Origin: Pyricularia pennisetigena
Lineage: Eukaryota; Ascomycota; Sordariomycetes; Magnaporthales; Pyriculariaceae
Direction of reading: 5' to 3'
NCBI RefSeq assembly: GCF_004337985.1
Contig: NC_043742.1
Coordinates: 8,411,136 to 8,475,135, forward strand
Length of the DNA stretch: 64,000 nucleotides
Shown here: piece by piece, positions 23,080 through 36,200 of the stretch
Layout of the letters: the number at the start of each line of letters is the position of its first letter
Numbering within the stretch: the first letter of the stretch is position 1
Position numbers and translations under genes: made by a program
The notes under the pieces: model-generated
The model's input: only the letters and a program-made list of their open reading frames with translations
Told to the model about the DNA's origin: nothing
The model's database searches: none

Positions 23080-23480
23080 TTAGGTTACTTTATCCTGTAC
23101 GATATAGGTAATACGCACTATATTTTTGCAAATAAGCAATTTTTTACCGATTGAACCCCCGGTTTTACAGTCGAAATCGGTACAGGAGGTGGCCTTATTA
23201 ATCCTGTAAGTACCGATACTATGAAAATACAGGTCCGTTACGGCCCAAAAGCTGACGAATTTAGAGAGCTTATGTTAAATAACGTTTTATATATCCTTTC
23301 GTTTGGAATAAATATGGTTAGTGGTTTTATATATTATAATATAAGGAGCGTGTTATTAAAAGATATTTTGTACGATAAGGATCGCAAAACGTGGGGACGT
23401 TTAAATACCGTTAAATATTCATCTTGCTTAAAGGTTAAAAGGTGCGATATTTTTGTTCGAAATACATTAAAATTTCGAAG
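23080..23480 (+). pseudogene. Copia protease relic (DTG mutated to DIG)
   Basis: Reads LYDIGNTHYIFANKQFFTD, where the sister copy (near 34.07 kb, minus) keeps YDTGSTHYIFANKQF. The catalytic DTG triad is DIG here, as expected from a C-to-T change. Confidence 0.75.
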
Positions 23481-23939
23481 TACGCCCGTATAATAGGTGA
23501 ATATAGCACCGTTTTCAGCATAACCTTATAGGGGGTTATAAAGGGTTCTATAGCCCCGTTGGAAATTAAATTAAATAATCTACACCCCGAAAACTACGAG
23601 GATCATATGATTTACACCGATTTAGAACCGGAAAAAAATACGGTAACGGAAAAGCTAAATCCTGAACAAAATACGGAAATAGCCGTAGATTTACCTGTAA
23701 CGCAAAACCATAACGGTAAAAACCCTGAAAATCCACGTAAAATTGGGCCCCGTAGGCCCGGTACACCGTTAGGTAACCCTTTTTTGCAACCTAATATAAA
23801 AGGAACTATTTCCGAAAAAAAGGGGGTTTCCCACACAAAAAGTCCGTTGTTAAAACCTCCTTTATTATCGGATTTAAAACAGGCCTTTGTAAATTACCTC
23901 CTTTTAAGGTCAAAACTAATTACGGATGGTTATTTAACC

Positions 23940-24600
23940 TTTAAAAAAAACGGAATTGCAGGTAATTATAACGAAATCCAGGCTTAAAAAGTCCTGTTGC
24001 AATATAGGCGTTTGGGGTATATAAGGTTATTATTGCTAAAAAAAACCGTTAAAATCACAAAGAATTTACCTAATTCCGACAAAATTAGGATAATTACCTG
24101 TATTGCTTATATTAAAGCCATTTCTGTTAGGCGTACAAATAAGGTCGTATTCCTTACACCCCCTAATGTTTTTAATTTTATAAAAGGTAATATAATAACC
24201 TTTAAACTTAATTTTTATAATACAAAACCCGTATTTTTGTTATTAGTGGACCGAAAATTACGTTTTCGGTGGTCAATCCTATTACGAAACAAAACCAGAC
24301 CTACGGTTATAATAATTATTAAAGGTTTTTTTAAAACTTTGAAAATTAAGTACGGGCGTTACCCCCTAAATTTTCACTTTAATGGGGGGTACAAAATTAA
24401 TATAAATTTTCAAAATTGGTTTACAAATGAAGGTATTAATTTTAGCATTTCGAATCCCTATAACCACGGCCAAAACGGATTAACGGAACGGTTTATTAAG
24501 GTTATTTTGAATAGGTTTCGGTTTATTATTATAACGGCGGGCTTACCATTATATTTCTAAGATTATTTATTACCTGCCGTAATTGATCTAATTAGCCGTA
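23940..24600 (+). pseudogene. Copia integrase relic
   Basis: The pre-integrase zinc region appears as LQYRRLGYI ... TCIAYIKA, in which two His and one Cys ligands have become Tyr (C-to-T or G-to-A changes). The core follows: LLLVDRKLRFRW (first Asp), HFNGGYKININF (second Asp changed to Asn; the sister copy keeps HFDGGYE), and HGQNGLTERF (Glu kept). Confidence 0.82.
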
Positions 24601-25379
24601 TAGCGGTAATTAATAGGGATTTAACATTTTAAGAGAAGTTTATTCCGAGCTTTAACCTGAGTTACCGCACAAACCCAATTTAAAAAGTTTTTGGGTTATA
24701 AATATTGTATACTAGGCTATTATACCGTTGGAAAAACGCCAAAAATCTAATAAATTGGTCCCCCGCACCGAAACAGTGAAATTTTTAACCCATTTATCAA
24801 ATTTTACAGCGTTGGTTTACGCACCCGCTAAACGGGCCGTATACAAAACCTTTACCGTAAAGTTTATAGAGGGTATAACCGCTAAAGGTTTGGTTATTCC
24901 AGGGGAAACGCTACAAGTTTTAAAGGGGGAAAATACAAATTTCAAGGGGGATTTTAATATTGAATTTAAAAACGAAATCAACAGCGTTCGAGCGGATAAT
25001 TATCCCTTAAAAAGCCCTGAAAATATAGGGGACTTACCATTTACTACAGAGCAATTACCACCCATTATAAGGTATTTAAACCCTGAAAATACAGTGCCCG
25101 TTAGGTTTATATAGCTTATTATTCGCCCCCCAAAACCTATAACGGTAGCGGTACCTAATCCAATACCTAAAATAATGAAAATTCCGGTGTTTTTAGCATT
25201 CAAATTACAAAATATGGAGTTCAATTCGTAATTCGAAAACCCAGATCTAATACATATAAACTACGTGCATTATTTCTGTTTTTAAGCCCAAAAGACAATA
25301 AACAAAAAACCCATTAAAAACGGTGAACCAAATAATTACTAATAAACCTTAAATAACTCTGAAAGTGCTAAATGGTTAA

Positions 25380-26110
25380 TTGTTTTAACGTTTAAATTCG
25401 ACCAAATCGTTACTGCAAAAACCTTCCGTTTTATCCCTAAAATTCAAATGCCTACAAACCGTAAACTCGTTTTTGACCGGCCGGTATTTAAATTAAAAAA
25501 GGATAAAAATAATAAGTCTATAAAATACAAAATGAGGTTTATTATTAGGGGTTTTTTACAGGTCGAAAGCCTAATTTATATTAAAACTTTTGCGAGCACC
25601 AATAAACCATTTACCTGGCGTATATTTTTAGCTATAACTAATGCAGAAACTTGGGAAATAAAACAAATCGATTTTTTCGGTGCGTTTTTAAACAGTAACC
25701 TTACCGACGTAAATATATATTTGCAAATTTTAAACGGTTTTAACGAATGGGCCAAAATTTGTAACCCTACCACCGTTAAAATTTTAGTGGAAATGGGTTA
25801 TAACCCGAAAAGATTGCAGGTTATACAGTTGGAAAAGGCGTTATACGGTTTAAAACAGGGTCCAAAAAAATGGTAAAAGAAACTTAAAACCTTATTTTTT
25901 AAAAAAGGTTTTAAGCTATTAATCTTTAATACCGCTGTTTTTTATAACGTTAAATCCAAACATTTTATCCTTATTTTTGTAGACGATTGCCTGCTAGTAG
26001 GTCCTAAGTTGCAATATATTTAGGATTTAAAAACCCGTTTCAATAAGGTATATGCATTGAAAGATACGGGCCCTGCAACCTATTTTTTAAGCGTTTTAAT
26101 TATAAGGGAT
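25380..26110 (+). pseudogene. Copia reverse transcriptase relic
   Basis: Contains KTFASTNKPFTWRIFLAI, then IDFFGAFLNSNLTDVNIYLQ (copia pattern VDxxxAFLNGxLxxxIYM), KALYGLKQGPKKW, and the active-site box ILIFVDDCLLVG near 25.97-26.0 kb. The YxDD-type aspartates are preserved in this copy, but stops interrupt the frame. Confidence 0.85.
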
Positions 26111-26499
26111 AGGCTTACACGCCTATTCTGGTTCCATTAAAATTAATATATAAAAAAAGCATTAACAACGTTCGGATTAATTAGTTGTTAACCTATATTT
26201 GTTCTTTTACAACCGGGTGTGCTGAAATATAGCGGGGGTAGACCCGTAAATACGTTAAAAGTCAAATTATTATAGCGTATTATCGGTACTTTTATATATT
26301 TAATGCTATTAAGGCGCCCGGATATCGGTTTTACGTTTTAATGGCTTTTAATTTTTTTAATAAAAACTATTATAATCCATTTAACGGGAATTAAAAACCT
26401 ATTACGTTACTTAGCGGGTATTAAATTTTTATCTATTTATTACGGAAATAAAGTATTTAAAACCGAATTACCACCCAATTTATTAATAAAAGGTTTTAA

Positions 26500-26990
26500 A
26501 AGCTTAGAATTATTGGGTTTTAGTAATAGCAATTTTATCGGGGCTAGGGAAATTTTAAAATCCATTTACGGATACTTGTATACCCTATTTGGGGGCCTTA
26601 TAACGAGGAAATGCAAAAAAGCTAGTATTATGGTTTTAAATATTCCAAAAACCGAAACCGATACTTGAATGGAAACCCTGCTTAAAATACAGTGGTTTAA
26701 AAACCTATTTATAAAAATTAAATTACTTATAAAAGGCTTTATTGCATTATTTTAAAATAATATAGGTTTCATAACTAACGCACACAACCTTACGTATTAC
26801 GAACGTACTAAGTCCACGTAATTAAGATTTTATTACGTACGGAAATTAATTACGAAAGGATTAATAATTTAAAAATACCTGGAATCCAAACAAATGCCCG
26901 CTAATGGCCTAATAAAGCCCCGAACGCTTCCAATTTATAAAGTCTTTTCAAAGTTTATAAAGTTTAAACCCTTAAAAATTTAGTTTTTAC
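26500..26990 (+). pseudogene. Copia RNase H relic
   Basis: Segments ILKSIYGYLYTLFGGLI, NIPKTETDT-stop-METLLKIQW and KQMPANGLIKP match the C-terminal RNase H of copia polyproteins (STSGYxFxLGGGxISW, TEAEYxAL, xxADxLTK). It ends near 26.98 kb. Confidence 0.8.
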
Positions 26991-27249
26991 CTACTGAATT
27001 TTAAGGTATTTAATTAATTTGTTAATTAATTACCCATTATGTTTTTTTGGTTTGCAAATATTGGATTTTTGGTAACCCAATACCGGCGCTATTACCTGAG
27101 TCTACCCTGCACAAATTAATTAATAAGCAAGTTATACCGATTTTATACCAAAAGTTGAATTAAAATTGAAAAGGTTCGTATTTTGGGCGATTTACGCATT
27201 CGAAATACCCTATATAATATATTTAATTTGGACTATTACCAACGAATAA

Positions 27250-27335
27250 CCAAATTAATTACCTGGTTTAATAATTAATTCCGTGGGTTAATATTATGTA
27301 AATCGGGGGTTCGAATCCGGTGGTTATTACAATTT
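27250..27335 (+). other. tRNA-like module in the copia 3' tail
   Basis: An 84-nt stretch starts AATAACC and ends GGTTATT, which pair as a 7-bp acceptor-like stem. Inside are an A-box-like TTAATTACCTGG, a four-pair D-stem (ATTA/TAAT) and a B-box GGTTCGAATCC. The T-stem is imperfect and the loop 5' of the presumed anticodon lacks U33. The same module occurs in the sister element (about 29852-29937, inverted). It is a decayed tRNA-like sequence, not a working tRNA gene. Confidence 0.45.
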
Positions 27336-27517
27336 TGGGGGTTTTTTGCAATTCGGGGGTTCGTCCATTTCGGGGGTAATAAATCGGTATAAAGGGTTTA
27401 ATTATCCAGGGGGTTTATATCGGGAATTTGAATCGGGTTGGGATATAAAAAGGATTTGTTTTTTTAGGGTTTTATTTTTTTATATATTTGTTTTTTTCCG
27501 ATTTTATGTTAATAATA

Positions 27518-27530
27518 GCAAAAAAAAGGG
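27518..27530 (+). promoter_or_regulatory. Polypurine tract of copia F
   Basis: GCAAAAAAAAGGG immediately precedes the 3' LTR start, in the expected place for plus-strand priming. Confidence 0.65.
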
Positions 27531-28035
27531 TTTTAATTGTATACGTTATTTAGTATATAATAAATCCATTTTTAATTGTATATAAACCACAATAAATAGT
27601 ACTGAAATAGGGTTGTTAAAATTGTCAAATTTTTTATTATATTTTATATATTGCAGGAATTGCGATTTAAAATTAGGGAATGGGGTTTTACTTTATACCG
27701 GGTTTAATACCCACCCTGCATTTACGAATTAATTACCCTACACCGGGTTGAAACTTTTACCAAATGAACAAATTAGTGCGAATTTAAAATTGGTTTTTAT
27801 GGAAATGAGGGTGTTTTTTCAATAACGCATATAATACAATTTTCGGAAAATCGTGTGCGGTACCGGAGTTTTTTGCGGGGTGCGGACCCCCATTAACCAA
27901 TTAAATTTATTAATCCCAAAATTAGTGAATTTAGTGCATTTAAACCCTGTAATTACAGGTTTTTACAACGCAATTAGCACTACGCCGCACCTAGGCTAAT
28001 ATTTAAACCCCTGTGAGTAACCCATATTGTTAACA
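27531..28035 (+). repeat. 3' LTR of copia F, with internal deletion
   Basis: Starts TTTTAATTGTATACG and ends ATTGTTAACA. It is 505 bp against about 555 in other copies because about 50 bp are missing near 27.89 kb, just after the GGGGTGCGGACCCCCATT block. Confidence 0.88.
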
Positions 28036-29106
28036 ACTAATTACGAACTTATATTTGTTCCTTTATTACCGGGTGTGCTAAAATATAGCGGGGGTAAGCT
28101 CGTAAATGCGTTAAAAATTGAATTATTGCAGCGTATTATCGGTACCCCTATACATTCAATGTTATTAACGCGCCCGAATATTGGTTTTACGGTTTACAGG
28201 TTTTTAAGTTTTTTAATTAAAATTACTAAAATCCATTTAACGGTAGTTAAAAACCTATTACGTTATTTAGCGGGTACTGAATTTTTATTCATTTATTACG
28301 GAAATGAAATATTTAAAGCCGAATTACCACCCAATTTATTAATAAAGGCGGTTTAAAAGGTTTAAAATAACTGGGTTTAAATAATAGCGATTTTGCCGGG
28401 GTAAGGGAAAATTTAAAATCCATTTACGGATATTTGTTTACCCTATTTGGGGGCCTTATAACGTGGAAATGCAAAAAAGCTAATATTATAGCTTTAAGCA
28501 TTCCAAAAACCGAAACCAATGCTTTAACGGAAGCCCTGCGTAAAATATAATGGTTTAAAAACCTATTTATAAAAATTGGGTTATTTACAAAAGGCTTTAT
28601 TGCAATATTTGGAAATAATATGGGTTTGATAACTAACGCACATAGCCCTACGCACCACCAACGTATTGAATATACGTTATTAGAATTCCATTACGTAAGG
28701 GAATTAGTTATAAAAGGATTAATAACTTTGAAATACCTAGAATTTAAACAAATGCCCGTTAATGGCCTAATAAAGCCTTTAACGCTTTCAATTTACAAGG
28801 TTTTTTTTAAAATTTATAGGGTTTAAACCCCTAAAAATTTAGCTTTTACCTACTAAATTTTAGGGTATTTAATTAATTTGTTAACTTTTTACCTATTACA
28901 TTTTATTTGTTTGCAAATATTAGGATTTTATAAGCCTCATACCGGCCGTATTACCCAAACCTACCCTGCACAGGTTAATTAATAAGTAATTTATATCCAT
29001 TTTATACCAAAACCCAAATTATAATTGAAAATGTTCGTATTTTGGGGGATTTACGCATTCCAAATAGCCTGTATAATATGTTAAATTTGGACTATTACAA
29101 ACGAAT
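28036..29106 (+). pseudogene. Third copia copy, RT/RNase H fragment
   Basis: Homologous to about 26.18-27.24 kb of copia F: LPGVLKYSGGKLVNALK, TRPNIGFTVYRFLSFL, HLTVVKNLLRYLAGTEF, KQMPVNGLIKPLTLSIYK, then the same untranslated tail up to GGACTATTACAAACGAAT. It begins abruptly after the F 3' LTR and ends abruptly at the R LTR, and lacks its own LTRs. Confidence 0.85.
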
Positions 29107-29660
29107 TGTTAACAATATGGGTTATTAACAGGGTGCTAGGAATTAGCCTTGATGCGGCGTGGTGCTAGTTACGTTGTAAAAGCCTGTAATTACAGGGTTT
29201 ATATGCACTAAATTAACTAATTTTGGGATTAATAGATTTAATTCGTTAATGGGGGAGATTTTGCTTTATCTCCCTTATATACTCTCCGACACCGAAATGG
29301 GGGTCCGCACCCCGCAAAGGGTTCCGGTGCCGCATACGATTTTCCGAAAAATTATTTTGTATGCGTTGTTGAAAAAACACCCTTATTTCCATACAAACCA
29401 TTTTTGGGTTCGCATTAATTTGTTCATTTGGTGAAATTTTCAACCCGGTACAGGGTAGCTAACTCGTAAATGCAGGATGGGTACTAAACCCGGTATAGGG
29501 TGAAACCCCATTCCCTAATTTTAAATCGCAATTCCTGCAATATATAGAATATAATAGAAAATTCAACAACCTTAACAACCCTATTTCGGTACTATTTATT
29601 GTGGTTTATATACAAGTAAAAATGGATTTATTTTATGCTAAATAACGTATATAATTAATA
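29107..29660 (-). repeat. 3' LTR of copia R
   Basis: 554 bp, from TGTTAACAATATGGG at 29107 to GTATATAATTAATA at 29660, reverse complement of the family LTR. Confidence 0.9.
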
Positions 29661-29849
29661 CCGCCTTTTTTGCTATTATTTATATAAAATCGGAAAAAAC
29701 AAATATATAAAAAAAACCCTAAAAAAAGAAATCGTTTTTATATTTCAACCAGATTCGAATTCCCGATACAAACCCCCTGGATAATTAAACCCTTTATACC
29801 GATTTATTACCCCCGAAATGGACGAACCCCCGAATTGGAAAAAATCCCC

Positions 29850-29940
29850 AAAATTGTAATAACCCCCGGATTCGAACCCGCGATTTACATAATATTAACC
29901 CACGGAATTAATTATTAAACCAGGTAATTAATTTGGCTAT
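29850..29940 (-). other. tRNA-like module, inverted copy
   Basis: The reverse complement carries AATAGCC-like and GGTTATT ends, an A-box-like ATTAATTACCTGG, and the B-box GGTTCGAATCC, matching 27250-27335 in copia F. The module is therefore part of the family's tail, not a local insertion. Confidence 0.42.
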
Positions 29941-30177
29941 TCTTTGGTAAACGTCCAAATTAAACATATTATATAAGGTATTTCGAATGCGTAAATCGCC
30001 CAAAATACGAACTTTTTCAATTTTAATTTAACCTTTGGTATAAAATCGGTATAAATTGCTTATTAATTCATTTGTATAGGGTAGATTCGGGTAATACGGC
30101 CGGGATTAGGTTAACAAAAATCCAATATTTGCAAATTAAAAAAATATAATGGGTAATTAATTAACGAAATAATTCAA

Positions 30178-31800
30178 TACCTTAACATTTAGTAGGTGAA
30201 ACCTAATTTTTAAGGGTTTAAACCCTATAAACTTTAAAAATATTTTATAAATTGAAAGCGTTAGGGGTTTTATTAGGCCATTAGTGGGCATTTGTTTGGA
30301 TTCCAGGTATTTTAAAGTTATTAATTCTTTTATAATCAACTCGCGCACGTAATAAAATTTTAATCATGTATATTTAATACGTTGGTGGTGCGTAAAATTA
30401 TATACGTTACTTATAAAGCCTGTATTATTTCCAAATATTGCAATAAAACCTTTTATAAATAGTCTAATTTTTATAAATAAGCTTTTAAACCATTGTGCTA
30501 CGCGCAGGGCTTCCGCTAAGGCATCGGTTTCGGCTTCTGGAATACTTAAAACTATAATATTAACCTTTTTGCATTTCCACGTTATAGGGCCCCCAAATCA
30601 GCTTTACAAATATCCGTAAATGGATTTTAAATTTTCCTTAACCCCGGTAACATTGCTATTACTAAAACCCAGTAATTTTAAACCGTTAAAACCCTTTATT
30701 GATAAATTGGGTGGTAATTCGGTTTTAAATACTTTATTTCTGTAATAAATAAATAAGGATTTAATACCCGTTAAATAGCGTAGTAGGTTTTTAACTGCCG
30801 TTAAATGGATTATAATGGTTTTTGTTAAAAAACGTGAAAGCCATTAAACCGTAAAACTAATATCCGGGCGCGTTAATAGTATTAAATATAAAAGGGTACC
30901 GAAAATACGCTATAATAATTTAACTTACAACGCATTTACGGGCTTACACCCGTTATATTTTAACACACCCGGTTATAAAGGAACAAGTATAAATCTGTAA
31001 CTAACTAATCCGAACGTTGCTAATACTTCCTTTATATATTAGTTTTAGTGGAGCTAAAATAGGCGTTTAAACCTATTTTTTATAATTTAAGCGCCTAAAA
31101 AATAGGTTACAGGGCCCCTGTTTTCCAACGCGTATACCTTATTAAAACGGGTTTTTAAATCCTAAATGTATCGCAATTTAGGACCTATTAGCAGGTAGTC
31201 GTTTACAAAAATAACGATAAAATATTTGGATTTAACGTTATAAAAGACAATGGGATTAGAGATTAAAGGGTTAAAACCTTTTTTAAAAAATAGGGTTTTA
31301 AATTTGTTTTACCATTTTGTGGACCCTGTTACAAACCATATAACGCCTTTTCCAATTATATAACCTGCAATTTTTTCGGGTTATAACCCATTTCCACTAA
31401 AATTTTAGGGGTGGTAGGGTTATAACTTTTTACCCATTCGTTAAAACCGTTTGGAATTTGCAAATATATATTTACGTCGGTAAAATCACTATTTAAGAAC
31501 GCACCGATAAAATCGATTTGTTTTATTTCCCAATTTTGTGCATTAATTATAATTAATAATATACGCCAGGTAGGTGGTATATTAATGCTAATAGAAATTT
31601 CGATATAATTTAGGCCTTCGACCTGTAAAAAACCCCTGACAACAAGCCTAGCTTTATATTTTATAAATTCATTATTCTTATCCTTTTTTAATTTAAATAC
31701 CGGCCGGGTAAAAACGAGTTTACGGCCTGTAGGTATTTTAATTTTTGGGATAAAATGGAAACTTTTTGCAGTAACGATTAAATCGAATTCAAACGTTAAA
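30178..31800 (-). pseudogene. Copia R reverse transcriptase and RNase H relic
   Basis: Minus-strand segments match copia F (KQMPTNGLIKPLTLSIYK for RNase H; KQIDFIGAFLNSDF-like for RT near 31.5 kb; the VDD-type box near 31.2 kb, where the plus strand reads CGTTTACAAAAATAACG). Many stops. Confidence 0.8.
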
Positions 31801-32466
31801 ACAACTAATTATTCAACATTTTTAAGGTTATCTAAAGCCTGTTAGTAATTATTTGGTTTACCATTTTTAGTGGGCTTTTTTTTATTTTCTTTTTGGCTTA
31901 AAAACTAAAATAATGCACGTAATTTATATCCATTAAATCTGGGTTTTCGAACTGCGAATTTAACTTTATATTTTATATTTTAAATGCTGAAAACACCGGA
32001 CCTTCCGTTATTTTAGGTACTGGATTAGGTACCGCTACCGTTATAAGCTTTGGGGGGCGAACGGTAAATTATACAAACCTGGCGGGTACTATATTTTCAA
32101 AGCTTAAATACCCTGTACCGGGTAATAATCACCCTGTAACCGGTGGTAAATACCTTATATTTTCAAGGTTTTTTAGGGGATAATTATCCGTTGGACCGCT
32201 GTTAATTTCGTTTTCAAATTGAAAATTAAAATCCCCCTTTAAATTTGTATTTTCCCCCTTTAAGATTTCTAGCGTTTCCCCTGGAATAGCCAAATGTTCA
32301 ACGGTTTTACCCTTTACAATTTCTACGGTAAAGGTTTTATATATGGCCCGTTTAGCGGGTACGTAAACAACGCTGTAAAATTTAATAAATACGCTAAAGA
32401 TTTCACCGTTTCGGTGCGGGGAACCAATTTATTAAACTTTTGGCGTTTTTCCAGCGGTATAATAAC

Positions 32467-33180
32467 CTAATATACAGTACCAATAACCCAAAAATGCGCT
32501 AAATTGGGCGTATACGGTAATCTAAATTGGAATTCGGAATAAAATTCCTCGTAAAGTATTAAATCCCTATTAATTACCGTTGTACGGTTAATTAAATTAA
32601 CCATAATAGGTAATAAATAATACCATAAATATAATGGTAAGCCCGCCGTTATATTGGTAAACCGAAACCTATCCAAAATAACCCTAACGGACCGTTTCGT
32701 TAATCCGTTTTGGCCGTGGTTATAAAAATTCGAAATGCTAAAATTAACACCTTTATTTGTAAACCAATTTTAAAGGTTTATATTAATTTCGTACCCCCCA
32801 TCGAAGTGAAAATTCAGGGGGTAACGCCCGTACGTAGCTTTTAAAACCCTAATAAAACCTTTCATAACCACTAAAACCGTAGGTCCGGTTTTATTTTTTA
32901 ATACGATAAACCACCGAAAACGTGATTTTCGGTCCACTAATAACAAAAATACGGGTTTTTTATTGTAAGGATTAGGTTTAAAGGTTATTGTATTACCTTT
33001 TATATAATCGAAAATATTACGGGGTGTAAAAAGTGCGACCTTATTTGTACGCTTAATAGAAATGGCTTTAATATAAGCAATACAGGTAATTATCCTAATT
33101 TTGTCGAAATTAGGTAAATTCTTTGTGATTTTAACGGTTTTTTTTAGCAATAATAACCCTATATACCCCAAGCGTCTATG
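32467..33180 (-). pseudogene. Copia R integrase relic
   Basis: Contains YIGLLLLKKTVKITKNLPNF, LLLVDRKSRFRWFIVL (first Asp), YPLNFHFDGGYEININL (second Asp intact) and, lower down, RFRFTNITAGLPLYLWYYLL. A stop separates the core from the distal part. Confidence 0.82.
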
Positions 33181-33890
33181 CTATAGCAGGGTTTTTTAGG
33201 CCTGGATTTCGCTATAATTACCTGTACTTCCGTCTCCTTTAGGGGTTAACCAACCATCCGTAGTCCGTTTTAGGCCTAAAAAAAGGTAATTTATAAGGGC
33301 CTACTTTAAATCCGATAATAAAGGAGGTTTTAACAACGGATTTCTTATATGGGAAACCCCCTTTTTTCGGAAATAGTCCCTTTTATATTAAATTATATAA
33401 AAGGGTTATTTAACGGTGTGCCGGGCCTACGGGGCCCAATTTTACGTGGATTTTCAGGGCTTTTACCGCTCAATTTTTGCGTTACAGGTAAATTTACGGC
33501 TATTTCCGTATTTTGCTCGGGATTTAGCTTTTCCGTTACCGTATTTCTTTCCAGTTCCAAATCGGTGTAAATTCTATAATCCTCGTAATTTTCGGGGTTT
33601 ATATTATTTAATTTTACTTCTAACGGGGTTACGTAGCCCTTTATAACCCCCTGTAAAACCATGTTAAAAACGGTGTTATATTTACCTATTACACAAGCGT
33701 AATTCGAAATAACGTTATTTCGAACAAAGATATCGCACCCTTTAACCTCCACATAAAACGATTATTTAGCGGTATTTAAGCGTTCCTACGCTGTGCAATC
33801 CTTATCGTACAGGGTATTTTTTAATAATACCCCCTTTATATTATAATATATAAGGCTATTAACGATATTTATTCCAAACGAAAGGATATA

Positions 33891-34110
33891 TCAAACGTTA
33901 TTTAACGTAACCTTTCTAAATTGGTCAGCTTCTTGGCCGTAACTGACCTGTATTTTTGCAGTTCCGGTATTTAGAGGCCTAATAGGGCCACCCTTTATAC
34001 CAATTTCGACTGTAAAACCGGGGGTATAGTCGGTACAAAATTGCTTATTTGCAAAAATATAGTGCGTGCTACCTGTATCGTACAAGATAGGGTAATTTAG
34101 TTTCCATAAT
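33891..34110 (-). pseudogene. Copia R protease relic
   Basis: YDTGSTHYIFANKQFCTD keeps the catalytic DTG/S motif. Continues FTVEIGIKGGPIRPLNTGT to about 33.89 kb. Confidence 0.8.
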
Positions 34111-34357
34111 TTAGCGGTCTTTTTTACGCCGCGTCCAAATTTCGTTTTAATTTTAAAATTAGCTGTTAAAACCTGTGGTTTTGGCGTTTTACCGGTATCG
34201 GTTTCCGAATCCGAATCCGAACGTAATTTTATAATTCCGCTAATAGCGGAATTAACCTCCTATTCCAAGGCATTATACGCTACATTTTCGTTAACGTTAC
34301 CTGGAATCAAACCCGTAAATAATTCGAAATCCTTTAAAACTATAAACGTTCCAGCGG

Positions 34358-35423
34358 TTACTTCGCTGGAGTTGGAGGATTTAATATATTTTGCAAAAGC
34401 AGAATCCAAATTAGAGTTTTTACTTTTTTTTCGTGATTTAAAGGTGTTTTCCTGCCCATTATTTTCCTTTTTAACGCCTTTTTTAGCGTTTTCTTACCCG
34501 TTTTTCTACCTTTAAACCTATAATTAGCGGCTTTAGCCGTTATAAAACCTAAAATTAAATTTTCGGATATAAGGTCCGTTATAAAGTATTGCAAATTTAA
34601 CTTTTCCGAATTTTGGCCTATTGCCTGCAAAACCCGTTGGGTATTGCGTTGGCGTTCGGTCCAAATAAGGAATATCCCCTCCAAGGCCCGTAGGTATTAA
34701 TTTCGTACGTTTACGGGGTTAATTTGCACGTTAGTATTCGCTAATTTAATTACCAATTAATTAAAACGGTTGTTAAATTTAGGTATTATTCCTTTAAATT
34801 TCGAAAGATTTAAGGCGTGGAATTCCCGATATAATAAATTTCGATTAATTTCGGGTGCAACGGAATAGTTATTTTCCAGGGTTTTATAAGCCGTTACGGG
34901 GCTGAAATGCCATATAATGGATTTTAAAGGTTCTTTTGTTAAACTGTTTTTATAAATAATAATAGAATTAATTGCTCGTATTCCGGTAAAGTATAACCAA
35001 TTACAGGGTTGTAAATAAATTCCGCTGCTTTTATAGCCTTAAATTGTATTATTAACGCCTATTTCCACAAATCGTAATTATTAACCCCTACTAATTTAGA
35101 ATTTTCGGGGAAAAAGAATACCTGTTTCGATAATTTTTTACCTATCCCGTCATTTAAAATTAGGTTATTAGGTGGTTTAAAGGGTGCGGTAACGGGTTTG
35201 CTTTCCAAATTACCATAAAAATAGTGAAATTACCGCTTTTTAGGGTTCACAGGGCAATTAACTGTTAAATTATCCTTTAAAATTAATCCATTTACGTAAT
35301 TAACGCTTTTAATTGCAGGTTTTAAACCTGTAATTTAGCGGTTAAAACTTCGTTTGGGCTGGGTTTAAACCCCTTATTCGTTGAAATTGGGCCTGGAAGG
35401 CCCGATATAGGGCTGGTTTCCAT
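34358..35423 (-). pseudogene. Copia R gag relic
   Basis: ATG at 35423-35421 (METSPISGL, matching MENSPISGL in F). The C-terminal part reads QAIGQNSEKLNLQYFITDLI and the basic GRKTGKKTLKKALKRKIMG. Several stops between. Confidence 0.75.
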
Positions 35424-36181
35424 TGTAAGGTAATTGGAATTATAATTGCAATCCGCTAATTAATAACTATAATTAATTAACCTAATTGCTTAAAGGTAAA
35501 TGCCCTATTAATTTAGGACTTGTTAAACCGTTTACCTTTTAACGGGTATTAACCTGCAATTGCCAATTACAGGGTTTATTGCTATTTTTAATGGTTAAAA
35601 TCCCTTAAAATACAGGTTTGGAATCCCTGAAATCCACAATTAATGGGTGCCCTGGTATTTATACCAATCCAAATGCACGTAACGAATTTAATTCGTTAAA
35701 TGGGTGCACGGTAAACTGCAGGGTATTATGCAGGGTAAATTAACTATTAACGTAATTCCGCTAATGGGTTTGTGGGCTATTGTAAACCCTATTAAACGCA
35801 TGAGGATTTAATGGGCTATTAACGAACGAATACAGGGGTTTTTAGCCCTAACTCGCTAGCGTAAACCCTATTGGAAATTTGAGCCAATTACAGTGGCGTG
35901 CACGATCCACAAAAACCATACCAAAAATTTTTTTTGGATTTGCAATGCAAATGATCGCTGTAATACCTGAAAGGGATTAAATCGAACGCTAATTTTTAGC
36001 GATCCCCATTGTAAGTACAGGGGGTTAAATGCTGAGTTAGCGCCTAAAACCAACAATTTTGCACAAAAACAGCATTATTTTCGCTAATATACGTGCTGTA
36101 AGGATGCGACAATAACCAAAATAAAACCTAAATTTCAGGCTTTCCAGCGATGCAAAATGCAATTTAATGCACAAATTGAAA

Positions 36182-36200
36182 CCTTTCCGGGTTTATAACC
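36182..36200 (-). promoter_or_regulatory. Putative primer-binding site of copia R
   Basis: On the minus strand GGTTATAAACCCGG follows the 5' LTR. It differs by G-to-A changes from GGTTATGAGCCC, the complement of the initiator tRNA-Met anticodon stem-loop. Confidence 0.58.

Larger units (their letters stand above)
20421..28035 (+). mobile_element. Ty1/copia LTR retrotransposon F, full length, decayed
   Basis: A 7.6-kb element: LTR (20421-20979), leader, gag, protease, integrase, reverse transcriptase, RNase H, untranslated tail, purine tract and LTR (27531-28035). Integrase before RT defines Ty1/copia. All coding parts are interrupted by stops, and G-to-A/C-to-T changes hit catalytic residues. 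Flanking pentamers (GGTCC left, ACTAA right) do not match, and the right flank is another copia fragment, so the element has been rearranged since insertion. Confidence 0.93.

Noticed and set aside
23559..23987. Stop-free 142-codon frame in copia F as an intact host gene
   Set aside because: It is the linker between protease and integrase of the polyprotein, homologous to 33393-33752 in copia R, with stops on either side.
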